Origin: Bradyrhizobium sp. SZCCT0148
Lineage (GTDB): Bacteria > Pseudomonadota > Alphaproteobacteria > Rhizobiales > Xanthobacteraceae
Length of the DNA stretch: 64,000 nucleotides
Assembly (NCBI RefSeq): GCF_018129985.1
Contig: NZ_JAFCKT010000001.1
Coordinates: forward strand, 496,001 to 560,000
Reading direction: 5' to 3'
This document shows positions 1 through 9,349 of the stretch, in pieces (positions within the stretch are counted from its first letter, which is position 1; each line of letters begins with the position of its first letter). The position numbers and the translations under genes are program-made. Under the pieces are notes generated by a model. It was not told the DNA's origin. It did no database searches and was given only the letters and a program-made list of their open reading frames with translations.

Positions 1-52
1 GTTTCGCCTTCCTTCGCTGACACCGACGTCAATGAAGTGAATGGAGATGGAC

Positions 53-1054
53 ATGATGCGTCGTATCGTTGCGCTCGCCGCAGGACTCATCGCGGCAGGT
101 CTTTTGGCAAGCGCGGCTCTCGCGGCTGACGTCAATCTGCTCAACGTCTCGTATGATCCGACGCGCGAGCTTTATGCCGAATTCAACAAGGCGTTCGCGA
201 GCGCCTATCAGAAGGAGACCGGCAAGAGCGTCGAGATCAAGCAGTCTCATGGCGGCAGCGGTTCGCAGGCCCGCAGCGTGATCGATGGTTTGCAGGCCGA
301 TGTGGTGACGCTCGCGCTCGCCTACGACATCGACGCGATCGCGAACAAGGGCCTCACGGCAACGGATTGGCAGAAGCGGTTGCCGCAGAATGCGTCGCCC
401 TACACCTCCACCATCGTGTTCCTGGTGCGCAAGGGCAATCCGAAGGCGATCAAGGATTGGGACGATCTGATCAAGCCGGGCGTCGCCGTGATCACGCCGA
501 ACCCGAAGACGTCGGGCGGTGCGCGCTGGAATTATCTTGCGGCCTGGGGCTTTGCGCAGAAGAAATACGGCTCGGCCGAGAAGGCCAAAGATTTCATCGG
601 AAAGCTCTACCAGCAGGTGCCGGTCCTGGATACCGGTGCACGCGGCGCGACCGTGACCTTCGTCGAGCGCGGCGTCGGCGACGTGCTGCTCGCCTGGGAG
701 AACGAGGCGTATCTTGCGCTGAAGGAGTTCGGCGCCAGCAGGTTCGAGATCGTGGCGCCGCCGCTCTCGATCCTCGCCGAGCCGCCCGTCGCAATCGTCG
801 ACAAGGTTGCCGACAAGAAAGGCACCCGCAACGCCGCCGATGCCTACCTCCAGTATTGGTATTCCAAGGAAGGACAGGAAATTGCCGCACGCAACTTCTA
901 TCGTCCGCGCGATGCCGAGGTTGCAAAGAAGTACGAAAACTCCTTCGCAAAGGTCGAGCTGTTCACGATCGACGACGTTTTCGGCGGCTGGACAAAGGCG
1001 CAGAAGCAACATTTTGGCGATGGCGGCGTCTTCGATCAGATTTACAAGAACTGA
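53..1054 (+). CDS. sbp: Sulfate ABC transporter, periplasmic substrate-binding protein
   Basis: Binds sulfate (or thiosulfate) in the periplasm and delivers it to the CysTW permease. The protein is about 333 residues. It opens with a Sec signal peptide (MMRRIV, then a long Ala/Leu core, likely cleaved near ALA-AD) followed by the family signature [14 protein letters not shown]. Lengths and the Gly/Ser-rich anion loop ([10 protein letters not shown]) fit the Sbp/CysP family. I chose ATG 53 because GGAG at 43-46 lies 6 bases upstream; in-frame ATGs at 41 and 47 lack a site. It is first in a tight four-gene operon with cysT, cysW and cysA. Sbp and CysP cannot be separated by eye. Confidence 0.95.
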   Translation: MMRRIVALAAGLIAAGLLASAALAADVNLLNVSYDPTRELYAEFNKAFASAYQKETGKSVEIKQSHGGSGSQARSVIDGLQADVVTLALAYDIDAIANKGLTATDWQKRLPQNASPYTSTIVFLVRKGNPKAIKDWDDLIKPGVAVITPNPKTSGGARWNYLAAWGFAQKKYGSAEKAKDFIGKLYQQVPVLDTGARGATVTFVERGVGDVLLAWENEAYLALKEFGASRFEIVAPPLSILAEPPVAIVDKVADKKGTRNAADAYLQYWYSKEGQEIAARNFYRPRDAEVAKKYENSFAKVELFTIDDVFGGWTKAQKQHFGDGGVFDQIYKN

Positions 1055-1091
1055 TCGGGCGCTGTCCTCGGAGGTTTAAGCAGGGGGCCTG

Positions 1092-1928
1092 GTGAGCGCA
1101 CTCGCAGCACGACGCCGGACATTGCCGGGCTTCGGTCTCACCATGGGACTGACGCTTTCCTGGCTGTCGATCATCATCCTGATCCCGCTCGCCGGCCTGT
1201 TCCTGAAATCGCTCGAGCTCAGCCCCGAGCAATTCTGGAATATCCTCTCCAGCCGCCGCACTCTGAACGCGTTGCGCGTGTCCTTCGGACTCGCCTTCGC
1301 GGCAGCCTGCGTCAATCTCGTCATGGGCAGCATCATCGTCTGGGCACTGGTGCGCTACCGCTTCCCTGGCCGGCGCCTGTTCGATGCGATCGTCGACGTG
1401 CCGTTCGCGTTGCCCACGGCGGTCGCCGGCGTCGCGCTGACCGCTCTGTTCGCCGAAAAGGGCTGGCTGGGCGCGCCGCTCGCGGCGCTCGGCATCAAGG
1501 TGGCGTTCACGCCGGTCGGCATCTTCGTCGCCATGATCTTCATCGGCATCCCCTTCGTGGTGCGCACGGTACAGCCGGTGCTGCAGGATCTCGACCCCGA
1601 GATCGAGGAAGCCGCGGGCAGCCTCGGCGCCAGCCGCTGGCAGACCATCATCCGCGTGATCCTGCCCTCGCTCGCGCCGGCCCTGCTCACCGGCCTCGCG
1701 CTCGCCTTCGCGCGCGCGGTCGGCGAATACGGCTCGGTGATCTTCATCGCCGGCAATCTGCCGAACGTCTCCGAGATCGCGCCGCTCCTGATCGTGATCC
1801 GTCTCTCCGAATTCCGCTACGCCGATGCCACTGCGATCGCGGTCGTCATGCTCGTGGTCTCCTTCGTCATCATCTTTGCCGTCAACCGGCTCCAGCGCTG
1901 GGCGCAGAGTCGGATTCCCGCGCGCTGA
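1092..1928 (+). CDS. cysT: Sulfate ABC transporter permease CysT
   Basis: Inner-membrane permease subunit that forms the sulfate channel with CysW. It has 278 residues and about six hydrophobic segments. The permease EAA loop is visible at EEAAGSLGASRWQTIIRVILP, followed by ARAVGEYGSV, which is typical of CysT. Translation appears to start at GTG 1092, with an AGGGGG purine tract at 1082-1087. It lies 37 bases after the binding-protein gene and 9 bases before cysW, so the genes are surely cotranscribed. Confidence 0.95.
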   Translation: MSALAARRRTLPGFGLTMGLTLSWLSIIILIPLAGLFLKSLELSPEQFWNILSSRRTLNALRVSFGLAFAAACVNLVMGSIIVWALVRYRFPGRRLFDAIVDVPFALPTAVAGVALTALFAEKGWLGAPLAALGIKVAFTPVGIFVAMIFIGIPFVVRTVQPVLQDLDPEIEEAAGSLGASRWQTIIRVILPSLAPALLTGLALAFARAVGEYGSVIFIAGNLPNVSEIAPLLIVIRLSEFRYADATAIAVVMLVVSFVIIFAVNRLQRWAQSRIPAR

Positions 1929-1937
1929 GGGCGGACC

Positions 1938-2849
1938 ATGACGATGCAGATCGCTCATTCAGGCCCGCTCACCTCATCCGACGAAAGGGCCCGCGCACGT
2001 GAAGCCCTCGCGCGGGACAATCTGCGCACCGAGCCGAAGGCCGTGCGCATCGTCGTCATCACGATCGCGATCACGTTTCTCACTGTCTTCGTCGTGTTGC
2101 CGCTGGTCGTGGTGTTTGCACACGCGTTCTCGAAGGGGATCGCCGCCTATTTCGCCGCACTCGCCGAGCCCGAGGCGCTGGCGGCGATCAGGCTGACGCT
2201 GCTGGTCGCTGCGATTTCAGTCGGTCTCAACCTCGTCTTCGGCCTCGTCGCCGCCTGGGCGATTGCAAAATTCGATTTCCCGGGCAAAACCTTCCTGATC
2301 ACGCTGATCGATCTGCCGTTCTCGGTGAGCCCGGTGATCTCCGGCCTCGTTTTCGTGCTGCTGTTTGGCGCGCAGGGCTATTTCGGCGGCTGGCTCAGGG
2401 ATCACGACATCCAGATCCTGTTCGCGGTGCCCGGCATCGCGCTGGCCACCACCTTCGTCACCTTCCCGTTCGTAGCGCGCGCGCTGATCCCCTTGATGCA
2501 GGAGCAGGGCACGCAGGAGGAGGAGGCCGCGATCTCGCTCGGTGCTACTGGCCTGCAGACCTTTGTCCGCGTCACGCTGCCCAACATCAAATGGGGCGTG
2601 CTCTACGGCGTCCTGCTCTGCAACGCCCGCGCGATGGGCGAGTTCGGCGCGGTCTCCGTGGTCTCCGGCCATATCCGCGGCGAGACCAACACGATGCCGC
2701 TGCTGGTCGAGATCCTCTACAACGAATACCAGTTCGTCGCCGCGTTCGCGATCGCCTCGCTGCTGGCGATGCTGGCACTGATCACGCTGATCGCAAAAGC
2801 CGTTCTGGAACGTCATCTGGACGAGGGGCAAGACGCAAATGACCATTGA
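1938..2849 (+). CDS. cysW: Sulfate ABC transporter permease CysW
   Basis: Second permease subunit of the sulfate importer, 303 residues with about six membrane segments. A cytoplasmic N-terminal tail of about 40 residues precedes the first segment. The EAA loop reads [19 protein letters not shown], followed by [20 protein letters not shown], a hallmark of CysW. It starts at ATG 1938 after a GCGGACC stretch. Its last 11 bases overlap the start of cysA, indicating translational coupling of permease and ATPase. Confidence 0.95.
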   Translation: MTMQIAHSGPLTSSDERARAREALARDNLRTEPKAVRIVVITIAITFLTVFVVLPLVVVFAHAFSKGIAAYFAALAEPEALAAIRLTLLVAAISVGLNLVFGLVAAWAIAKFDFPGKTFLITLIDLPFSVSPVISGLVFVLLFGAQGYFGGWLRDHDIQILFAVPGIALATTFVTFPFVARALIPLMQEQGTQEEEAAISLGATGLQTFVRVTLPNIKWGVLYGVLLCNARAMGEFGAVSVVSGHIRGETNTMPLLVEILYNEYQFVAAFAIASLLAMLALITLIAKAVLERHLDEGQDANDH

Positions 2850-3876
2850 AGTCAGAAATCTCGTCAAGACGTTTGGCAGCTTCAAGGCGCTCGACGGCGT
2901 CGATCTCAAGGTCGAGAGCGGCGAGCTGGTGGCACTGCTCGGGCCATCAGGGTCGGGAAAGACCACGCTGCTCAGGATCGTTGCGGGACTCGACTGGCCC
3001 GATTCCGGCGAGGTCCTCATCAACGGCGAGGACGCGCTCGCGCAGGGCGCGCGCGAGCGGCATGTCGGATTCGTGTTCCAGCACTACGCGCTGTTCCGCC
3101 ACATGACGGTGTTCGAGAACGTCGCCTTCGGCCTGCGCGTGCAGCCGCGCGCGGTCCGGAAAGACGAGGCGGCGATACGTACCCGGGTGAAGGAGTTGCT
3201 CGACCTCGTGCAGCTCGACTGGCTCGCCGATCGCTACCCGAGCCAGCTTTCCGGTGGCCAGCGCCAGCGCATCGCGCTCGCCCGTGCGCTCGCGATCGAG
3301 CCGCGCATCCTCCTGCTCGACGAGCCCTTCGGCGCGCTCGACGCCAAGGTGCGCAAGGAATTGCGCAAATGGCTGCGCTCGCTGCATCACGAGATCAACG
3401 TCACCTCGATCTTCGTCACCCACGACCAGGAGGAGGCGCTCGAAGTCGCCAACCGCGTCGTCGTCATGGACAAGGGCAGGATCGAGCAGATCGGCTCGCC
3501 CGGCGACGTCTATGAAAGCCCGGCAAGCGCGTTCGTTCACGGCTTCATCGGCGAATCCATCGAGCTGCCGGTCCAGGTCGAAGGCGGCGTGATCAGGCTC
3601 GGCGACCGGCCGCTTCGGCTGGCGGCGGACGGGCTTGCGCCTGGCGCGTCAAAGCTGTTCGTTCGGCGGCATGATATGCTGGTCGGGCCCCCCGGCAGCG
3701 GCGCCTTTGAAGGCGCCGTGCGACACGTCCGCAATTTCGGTCCCGTGCAGCGTGCCGAGGTCGCATTGTCCGGCGGCGAGACCATCGAGATCGACGCCCC
3801 CCGCGACAAGGAACTGCGCGCCGGCGACACTGTCGGCCTCGAGCCCCGTCGTTACCGGATATTTGCGGGCGCCTGA
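2839..3876 (+). CDS. cysA: Sulfate/thiosulfate import ATP-binding protein CysA
   Basis: ATPase that powers sulfate uptake. It has 345 residues, as expected. Walker A is GPSGSGKTT, the Q-loop is [21 protein letters not shown], the signature is LSGGQRQR, Walker B is [12 protein letters not shown], and the switch His lies in VTHDQEEA. The last 110 residues form a TOBE-like regulatory domain. The start overlaps the 3' end of cysW by 11 bases. The operon ends here; an AT-rich hairpin lies just downstream at 3893-3910. Confidence 0.96.
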   Translation: MTIEVRNLVKTFGSFKALDGVDLKVESGELVALLGPSGSGKTTLLRIVAGLDWPDSGEVLINGEDALAQGARERHVGFVFQHYALFRHMTVFENVAFGLRVQPRAVRKDEAAIRTRVKELLDLVQLDWLADRYPSQLSGGQRQRIALARALAIEPRILLLDEPFGALDAKVRKELRKWLRSLHHEINVTSIFVTHDQEEALEVANRVVVMDKGRIEQIGSPGDVYESPASAFVHGFIGESIELPVQVEGGVIRLGDRPLRLAADGLAPGASKLFVRRHDMLVGPPGSGAFEGAVRHVRNFGPVQRAEVALSGGETIEIDAPRDKELRAGDTVGLEPRRYRIFAGA

Positions 3877-3892
3877 GCCGCCGGGGCAGGTC

Positions 3893-3958
3893 GAATTTTC
3901 ATCAAAATTCACCTTTCAGCCACGGTTGGTATGCAACAACGGCCCCTCATTCGGGGGC
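3893..3958 (+). promoter_or_regulatory. Two hairpins between cysA and the CAP lipoprotein gene
   Basis: A perfect 7-bp inverted repeat (GAATTTT, loop CATC, AAAATTC; 3893-3910) follows cysA. A second hairpin (GCCCC 3942-3946, loop of 7, GGGGC 3954-3958) sits 6 bases before the ATG at 3965. The G-run of the second stem is also the only Shine-Dalgarno-like sequence for that gene, so folding could hide it. The first might end cysA transcription, but it lacks a clear U-tract. Function is inferred. Confidence 0.35.
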
Positions 3959-3964
3959 TCTTCT

Positions 3965-4468
3965 ATGCGCGCTGCGGCCGCAATACTCATTGCTTTGCTT
4001 CTCGCCAGCTGTGCCGGCAACGAGACGCCGATCCAGCAGCAGCCGTCCATGTATGCCGATATGGCGGTCCCGGGCTCCAAGCTCGATGCGCAGGCGGCCG
4101 CGATCATGATCTCGCAATACCGCCAGAACAACGCGCTCGGCACCGTCGTCATCGACCCCGACCTGATGCGGCTTGCCGAATCCCAGTCCAATGCCATGGC
4201 GGCAGCCAACAAAATGGACCACGACGTCCGCGCACCGCTGGCCAAGCGCCTTGCCGCCGGCGGCTATCCCGCGACCGTGGCGGTCGAGAACATCTCGGCC
4301 GGCTATCATACGCTGGCGGAAGCGTTCTCAGGCTGGCGCGACTCGCCGCCCCACCGCGCCAATATGCTCAAGAGCGGTGTCACAAAATTGGGCATCGCGG
4401 CGAGCTATGCTCCCGGCACCAAATACAAGGTGTTCTGGACCATGATCCTGGCCTCGACGGAACGGTAA
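3965..4468 (+). CDS. CAP/SCP-domain lipoprotein
   Basis: Predicted lipoprotein of 167 residues with a CAP (SCP, PR-1-like) domain. The N-terminus MRAAAAILIALLLASC has a lipobox with Cys16, so it should be membrane anchored. Inside the domain, ESQSNAMAAANKMDH matches the first CAP helix with its conserved His, and AVENISAGY and WRDSPPHRANML match the later motifs. Its substrate is unknown; CAP domains in bacteria are secreted proteins of varied or unproven function. The start was chosen at the lipoprotein signal; the reading frame is open further upstream but without homology-like content. Confidence 0.85.
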   Translation: MRAAAAILIALLLASCAGNETPIQQQPSMYADMAVPGSKLDAQAAAIMISQYRQNNALGTVVIDPDLMRLAESQSNAMAAANKMDHDVRAPLAKRLAAGGYPATVAVENISAGYHTLAEAFSGWRDSPPHRANMLKSGVTKLGIAASYAPGTKYKVFWTMILASTER

Positions 4469-4546
4469 GCCAGACTTGATCCCGGCATGCATTGACGCCG
4501 CGGCGGAGGGTCGCCACGGTGGCGCGCCATTTGCTATTGTTCCCTT

Positions 4547-5722
4547 ATGACTGATCATAGCCCGGAATTCGCCAGCATCCCCGCCAATGCCCAACGCGTC
4601 CTGGTCCTGCAGGGCGGCGGCGCGCTTGGCTCCTATCAGGCCGGCGCCTATCAGGCGCTGTGCGGCCAGGGCTTCGAGCCGGAATGGGTCGCCGGCATCT
4701 CGATCGGCGCGGTCAACGCCGCCATCATCGCCGGCAATGATGGCCCGACGCGCGTCAAGCGGCTCAAGGAATTCTGGGAGATGGTTTCCGCGCCGGTGCC
4801 GTGGAAACCGATCGGCAAGAGCGACCACAGCCGCGAACTGTTCAACTCCACCAGCGCTGCGCTGATTGCGACCTTCGGCGTGCCCGGCTTCTTCACGCCG
4901 CGGATACCGCCGGCGCCGCTCTGGCCGCCCGGCAGTCCGCAGGCCGAGAGCTATTACGACACCGCGCCCCTGAAGAAGACGCTGGAGCGTCTGGTCGATT
5001 TTGATCGCATCAATGACCTCAAGACGCGTCTGTCGGTCGGCGCGGTCAGCGTCACCTCTGGCAACTTCAAATATTTCGACAACTACGAGTTCAAGAAGCT
5101 CGGCAAGACCATAGGCCCCGAGCACATCATGGCCTCCGGCGCGCTGCCGCCGGGCTTTCCCTCCGTCGTGATCGACGGCGAGCATTACTGGGACGGCGGC
5201 ATCGCCTCCAACACGCCGCTCGACTATGTGCTCGATGCCGAGGTGGATCGCGACATGCTGATCTTCCAAGTCGACCTGTTCTCCGCCCGTGGCGATCTGC
5301 CGACCTCGCTGCTCGAGGCCACCGAGCGTGAAAAGGACATTCGCTTCTCCAGCCGTACGCGGATGAACACCGACAAGAACAGGCAGTTGCACAATGCCCG
5401 CCGGGCCGTGCGCGACCTGATTTCCAAACTGCCCGATTATCTGAAGAACGACCCTTCCGTCGAATTCCTCGCGAAGGTATCGCGTGAAAGCACCGTCACC
5501 GTGGTGCATCTGATCTACCGCAGCAAGAACTACGAATCCTCGTCCAAGGATTACGACTTCTCGCATGTCGCCATGGTCGAGCATTGGGAAGCCGGCGTGC
5601 ACGACGTGCATCTGTCGATGCGCCACAAGGATTGGCTCGAACGGCCGCAATCCGGCGAGACCATGGTGACCTACGATCTCACGGGGGACGTCTCCGCGCC
5701 CCCGGCAAAAAGGAGCGAATAG
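4547..5722 (+). CDS. Patatin-like phospholipase with DUF3734-type C-terminus
   Basis: Predicted acyl hydrolase with a Ser-Asp dyad, 391 residues. The oxyanion loop is GGGALGSYQAG (about 23-33), the nucleophile elbow is GISIG (Ser52), and the dyad Asp is in DGG (216-218). The C-terminal 170 residues resemble the DUF3734 extension often found in bacterial patatin proteins. It ends one base before the start of 3-hydroxybutyrate dehydrogenase, so the two are translated together. This pairing suggests a role in polyhydroxybutyrate turnover or lipid remodelling, but that is an inference from context; the true substrate is not shown by the sequence. Confidence 0.9.
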   Translation: MTDHSPEFASIPANAQRVLVLQGGGALGSYQAGAYQALCGQGFEPEWVAGISIGAVNAAIIAGNDGPTRVKRLKEFWEMVSAPVPWKPIGKSDHSRELFNSTSAALIATFGVPGFFTPRIPPAPLWPPGSPQAESYYDTAPLKKTLERLVDFDRINDLKTRLSVGAVSVTSGNFKYFDNYEFKKLGKTIGPEHIMASGALPPGFPSVVIDGEHYWDGGIASNTPLDYVLDAEVDRDMLIFQVDLFSARGDLPTSLLEATEREKDIRFSSRTRMNTDKNRQLHNARRAVRDLISKLPDYLKNDPSVEFLAKVSRESTVTVVHLIYRSKNYESSSKDYDFSHVAMVEHWEAGVHDVHLSMRHKDWLERPQSGETMVTYDLTGDVSAPPAKRSE

Positions 5723-5723
5723 A

Positions 5724-6512
5724 ATGGGTAGTCTGTCAGGCAAGAACGCCGTCGTGACCGGGTCCACCAGTGGCATCGGGCTCGCTTACGCACGCGCCTT
5801 CGCCGCCGCCGGCGCCAATGTCGTCATCAACGGCTTCGGCTCGCCGGAGGACATCGAGAAGGAACGCTCCAAGATCGAGTCCGAGTTCGGCGTCAAGGCG
5901 ATCTATTCGCCGGCCGACATGACCAAGCCGGCCGAAATCGCCGGCATGATCGCGCTCGGCGAGAAGACGTTCGGCTCGGTCGACATCCTCGTCAACAATG
6001 CCGGCATCCAGTTCGTCTCGCCGATCGAGGAGTTTCCGCTCGAGAAGTGGGACCAGATCATTGCCATCAACCTGTCCTCGGCCTTTCACGCCATCCGCGC
6101 AGCGGTGCCCGGCATGAAGAAGAAGGGTTGGGGCCGCATCATCAATACCGCATCGGCGCATTCGCTGGTCGCCTCGCCCTTCAAGTCGGCCTACGTCTCG
6201 GCCAAGCACGGCATCGCCGGTCTCACCAAGACCGTGGCGCTGGAGGTTGCGACCCACAAGATCACCTGCAACTGCATCAGCCCCGGCTACGTCTGGACGC
6301 CGCTGGTGGAGAAGCAGATCCCCGACACGATGAAAGCGCGCAATCTGACGCGCGACCAGGTCATTAACGACGTGCTGCTCGACGCGCAGCCGACCAAGGA
6401 ATTCGTGACATCCGAGCAGGTGGCGGCCTTGGCACTGTTCCTGTGCGGCGATGATGCCGCCCAGATCACCGGCACCAATCTCTCGATCGACGGCGGCTGG
6501 ACGGCGGAGTAG
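5724..6512 (+). CDS. bdhA: 3-hydroxybutyrate dehydrogenase
   Basis: NAD-dependent SDR that interconverts (R)-3-hydroxybutyrate and acetoacetate, the last step of polyhydroxybutyrate breakdown. It has 262 residues. The cofactor motif is TGSTSGIG (12-19), NNAG is at 91-94, the catalytic Ser is 144, and the YVSAK motif gives Tyr157 and Lys161. The segment SPGYVWTPLVEKQIPD is characteristic of bacterial BdhA. A strong site, AAGGAG, lies about 8 bases before ATG 5724 and overlaps the end of the patatin gene. The assignment is firm among the SDR enzymes in this window. Confidence 0.93.
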   Translation: MGSLSGKNAVVTGSTSGIGLAYARAFAAAGANVVINGFGSPEDIEKERSKIESEFGVKAIYSPADMTKPAEIAGMIALGEKTFGSVDILVNNAGIQFVSPIEEFPLEKWDQIIAINLSSAFHAIRAAVPGMKKKGWGRIINTASAHSLVASPFKSAYVSAKHGIAGLTKTVALEVATHKITCNCISPGYVWTPLVEKQIPDTMKARNLTRDQVINDVLLDAQPTKEFVTSEQVAALALFLCGDDAAQITGTNLSIDGGWTAE

Positions 6513-6535
6513 AGGCCGGAAACGGGGTGCGGTCG

Positions 6536-6617
6536 GGTGGGCAAAGACGCGAAAGCGCCGTGCCCACCACTTCCCTGCAAAACGAGAAAGGCGTGGGCAC
6601 GCTTCGCTGTGCCCACC
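6536..6617. repeat. Two-hairpin intergenic repeat, copy 1
   Basis: Two imperfect palindromes (6536-6568 and 6593-6617), each bounded by GGTGGGC and GCCCACC, separated by 24 bases. The reverse complement occurs at 22670-22751 with 29/33 and 23/25 matching bases and the same 24-base spacing. It lies between convergent genes bdhA and the TSUP permease gene. Confidence 0.85.
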
Positions 6618-6660
6618 GAGACTGGGACTGAGACCGAGACCGAGGCGCCGGCCGCTCCGC

Positions 6661-7485
6661 TCAATGCGTCCAGGCCAGCGCGGTCACGAACGCCGACGAC
6701 AGGTCCAGCTCCGCAAACATGATCTTGCCGGCGACCACGAACAGCACGCTGGCGAGCGTCAGCCGCAGCACCGTCTCCGGCACCCGCGTTGCGCTGTAAC
6801 TGCCGAGGATGATGCCGGGCAGCGAGCCCATCAGCAGCACGCCCATCAGCGCCCAATCGACGTCGCCGAGCGCCCAGTGCCCGATGCCGGCGACCAGCGT
6901 CAACGGCACCGCATGGGCAATGTCGGAGCCGACGATGGTTGCCATCGGCAGGCGCGGGTAGAGCAGCAGCAGCACCGTGACGCCAACCGCACCGGCGCCG
7001 ACGGACGAAATCGACACCAGCACGCCGAGCACGATGCCGGTGACGACCGTCGCAATCCCTGTGGTGCGCGCGTCGACCTGTTCGAGCCGGCCGCGATAGC
7101 GCTCCATGATGGACTTGCGGAAGATCAGCGAGGTCGCGGTTAGCAGCAGCGCGAAGCACAGCACCAGATTGATCAGGCTGCGCTCGGAATCGCTTCTGAG
7201 ATCGAGCTTCCACAGCACCAGCAGCGTCAGCGCGCTCGCGGGAATGCTGCCGCAGGCGAGCCGCAGCACCGCCGGCCAGTACACGCTGCGCGCCCAGCCG
7301 TGCACCACGCTGCCGCCGGTCTTGGTAGCGGCGGCATAGAGCAGATCGGTGCCGACCGCAGTCGAGGGATGAACACCGAACAGCAGGATCAGCAGCGGCG
7401 TCATCAACGAACCGCCGCCCACGCCGGTCATCCCGACAAGGAGGCCGACGCCGAATCCGGAAGCGACGTAGAGTGGATCGAACAT
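6661..7485 (-). CDS. TSUP-family (TauE/SafE) sulfite/sulfonate exporter-like permease
   Basis: Membrane protein of 274 residues with about eight hydrophobic segments in two repeats. The first repeat has GVGLLVGMTGVGGGSLMTPL, the conserved Gly-rich motif of the TSUP family, and the second has SISSVGAGAVGVTVLLLLYP. Members move sulfite, sulfoacetate or other organic anions; the substrate here is unknown. The gene stands alone on the minus strand, convergent with bdhA. The start site has only a weak CGGAT upstream. Confidence 0.88.
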   Translation of the reverse strand: MFDPLYVASGFGVGLLVGMTGVGGGSLMTPLLILLFGVHPSTAVGTDLLYAAATKTGGSVVHGWARSVYWPAVLRLACGSIPASALTLLVLWKLDLRSDSERSLINLVLCFALLLTATSLIFRKSIMERYRGRLEQVDARTTGIATVVTGIVLGVLVSISSVGAGAVGVTVLLLLYPRLPMATIVGSDIAHAVPLTLVAGIGHWALGDVDWALMGVLLMGSLPGIILGSYSATRVPETVLRLTLASVLFVVAGKIMFAELDLSSAFVTALAWTH

Positions 7486-7682
7486 ATCCGGGGAATCTTA
7501 GGTTGATCTCGTCGGTTGGGCAATACGACGTAGAATAAACCTTCCCTCGGGCGCAACCGTTTGTGCCGAATAAGAAAAAATCTACTGCGCGTCGGAAATG
7601 GACAGGTGTTTCAGATTGTTCCCGGGCGCGCTGCAAAACAGTCGTTCCCCCAAGGGGACAAGCAAGGGCCGATCCGACTTGC

Positions 7683-9050
7683 CTATTTGCCAAACGCCAG
7701 CACGTGCAGCCCAAGCCGCCGCCGCACGATCCAGAACAAGAGCACCGTCTCGAAGCTGAGCGAGATCGAGGTCGCGGCCGCCGCACCGTGGCCGCCGTAG
7801 CGCGGCACCAGGGCGATGCAGAGCACGAGGTTCATGACGAAGGCCAGTGCATAAGCGAGCGCGCAGATCTTCTGCTGGCCGAGCATGTTGAGCAGCCGCT
7901 CGACCGGCCCGATCGCGGAGCGCACCACGAGTCCGATCGCGGCGACGAACATGATGTCGTAGCCGGTCACGAATTGCGGCCCGAACAGCCAGAGCAGCGG
8001 CTTGCCGAGCGCGAGCAGCACGATGGTCGCGGCCAGCGACGGCCAGAACGTCCAGTTGATGGCGTGCGCGACATAGGCCGACAGCCGGGCCTTGTCGCCG
8101 CTTGCGTTGTATTCGGCAAAGCGGTGCGCCGTGGTCGCCGACATCGCGTAGTGGATGAACGAGACCAGCGCCAGCGTCTTCACCACCGCGAAGTAGACGC
8201 CGACCTCGTCGGAGGGGCGGAATTGCTGCAGCACGAGCACGTCGGTGTAGGACAGCAGCAGGTAGAAGCTCTCGACCAGCAGGATCGGCAGCGAGACGGC
8301 GAGCCAGCCGCCGATGTCATAGGTCTTGGGACCGGGCTCGATATGGTTGGCGAGCTTGCGGTTCAGCACCACCATCTGCCCGGACATCGCGATCCAGACC
8401 GCGCCGGCGCTCGCAACCATCGCCGCGACCGCGCCGAGATGGTAGCCGAGCAGGAAGGCAGCGCCCGTGATGCCGATGATCAGTCCCTGGCGGATGATGA
8501 ATTGTGGCATCAGGCCGAGCTGCATCCAGTCATGCGAGCGCGCGATGCCGTCCTGGGTGTTGGCAACGACGAAGGCGGGCAGGGTCATGCAGCCGATATA
8601 GAGCGGGAGCTCCTCGGCCGGGTCGATCCAAAGCGACAGCAGCCTGACGATGCCGGCAAGGGCGAGCGAGACCAGTGTCGACACCGCAAAAGTCAGCCAG
8701 CGGCTGCCGGAGAGAAAGCCGCGCAGCAACGCCTGCTCGCCGCTGGCGCGATATTCCGGAATGATTTTCTGCGCCGAGGCCGAGATGCCGAAATCCATCA
8801 TGCTGCCGAGCAGCAGCACCCAGGTCCAGACATAGACATAGATGCCGTAGTCGGACGTGCCCATCCAGCGCGCCAGCAGCACCTGCGAGACATAGGCAAG
8901 GCCTGCGCTGATGACGCGGATAATGAAGATTGTGCCGGCCAGTCGCCGCGTCAGTGACGCCTCGCTCGAGCCGCCCGTCAGCCTGGCCCGCAGCCGCGCG
9001 ATCAGCGCGGCCGGTCCGGGCGTTGCGGGTTCTGCATCCATCACGGCCAA
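7683..9050 (-). CDS. Lipopolysaccharide/polysaccharide flippase (MOP superfamily)
   Basis: Inner-membrane protein of about 455 residues and 12-14 hydrophobic segments, of the Wzx/oligosaccharide flippase type. After a 35-residue cytoplasmic tail, the first helices read FIIRVISAGLAYVSQVLLARWMG and YGIYVYVWTW, matching the polysaccharide synthesis domain. It probably flips lipid-linked sugar units across the inner membrane. The start is unclear: TTG 9050 has GGGGA 8 bases upstream, while ATG 9041 has no site. No glycosyltransferase genes lie nearby, so the substrate cannot be guessed. Confidence 0.87.
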   Translation of the reverse strand: MAVMDAEPATPGPAALIARLRARLTGGSSEASLTRRLAGTIFIIRVISAGLAYVSQVLLARWMGTSDYGIYVYVWTWVLLLGSMMDFGISASAQKIIPEYRASGEQALLRGFLSGSRWLTFAVSTLVSLALAGIVRLLSLWIDPAEELPLYIGCMTLPAFVVANTQDGIARSHDWMQLGLMPQFIIRQGLIIGITGAAFLLGYHLGAVAAMVASAGAVWIAMSGQMVVLNRKLANHIEPGPKTYDIGGWLAVSLPILLVESFYLLLSYTDVLVLQQFRPSDEVGVYFAVVKTLALVSFIHYAMSATTAHRFAEYNASGDKARLSAYVAHAINWTFWPSLAATIVLLALGKPLLWLFGPQFVTGYDIMFVAAIGLVVRSAIGPVERLLNMLGQQKICALAYALAFVMNLVLCIALVPRYGGHGAAAATSISLSFETVLLFWIVRRRLGLHVLAFGK

Positions 9051-9236
9051 TTCTAATATCCCCAGGCAGCGGCAACTCGGGAATTAGCAACCATTCGTTA
9101 AGATTCGGTTGGGTGGGCCGGCAATGCCGCGCCACACTCAGTGGGTCCTCCCGCGAAGGCGGGGATCCATAACCCCAAGGAGAAGTCGTAACGCATGCTG
9201 GTAACCGCGAGTCTTCGCCAAACCGCGGCCGGTGGC

Positions 9237-9280
9237 TATGGGTCCCGGGCTCGCGCTTTGCGCGCCCCGGGACGACAGCT
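9237..9280. repeat. Intergenic palindrome between the flippase and DsbD-like genes
   Basis: GGTCCCGGG and CCCGGGAC arms enclose an inner GCGC/GCGC stem, giving a stable hairpin. It lies in the 299-base gap between two minus-strand genes. The rest of that gap holds a second short repeat-like stretch (9140-9180), and I see no gene in it. Confidence 0.6.
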
Positions 9281-9349
9281 GAATGTGAGGCACCAGCAGC
9301 GCAACTCACTCGCCGTCGTCCTGACAGTCACGGGAACGACGGCTCGCTC

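Noticed and set aside
7486..7682. Possible small gene between the TSUP permease and flippase genes
   Set aside because: Frames here are short, lack ribosome sites and extend from or into neighbouring antisense frames.
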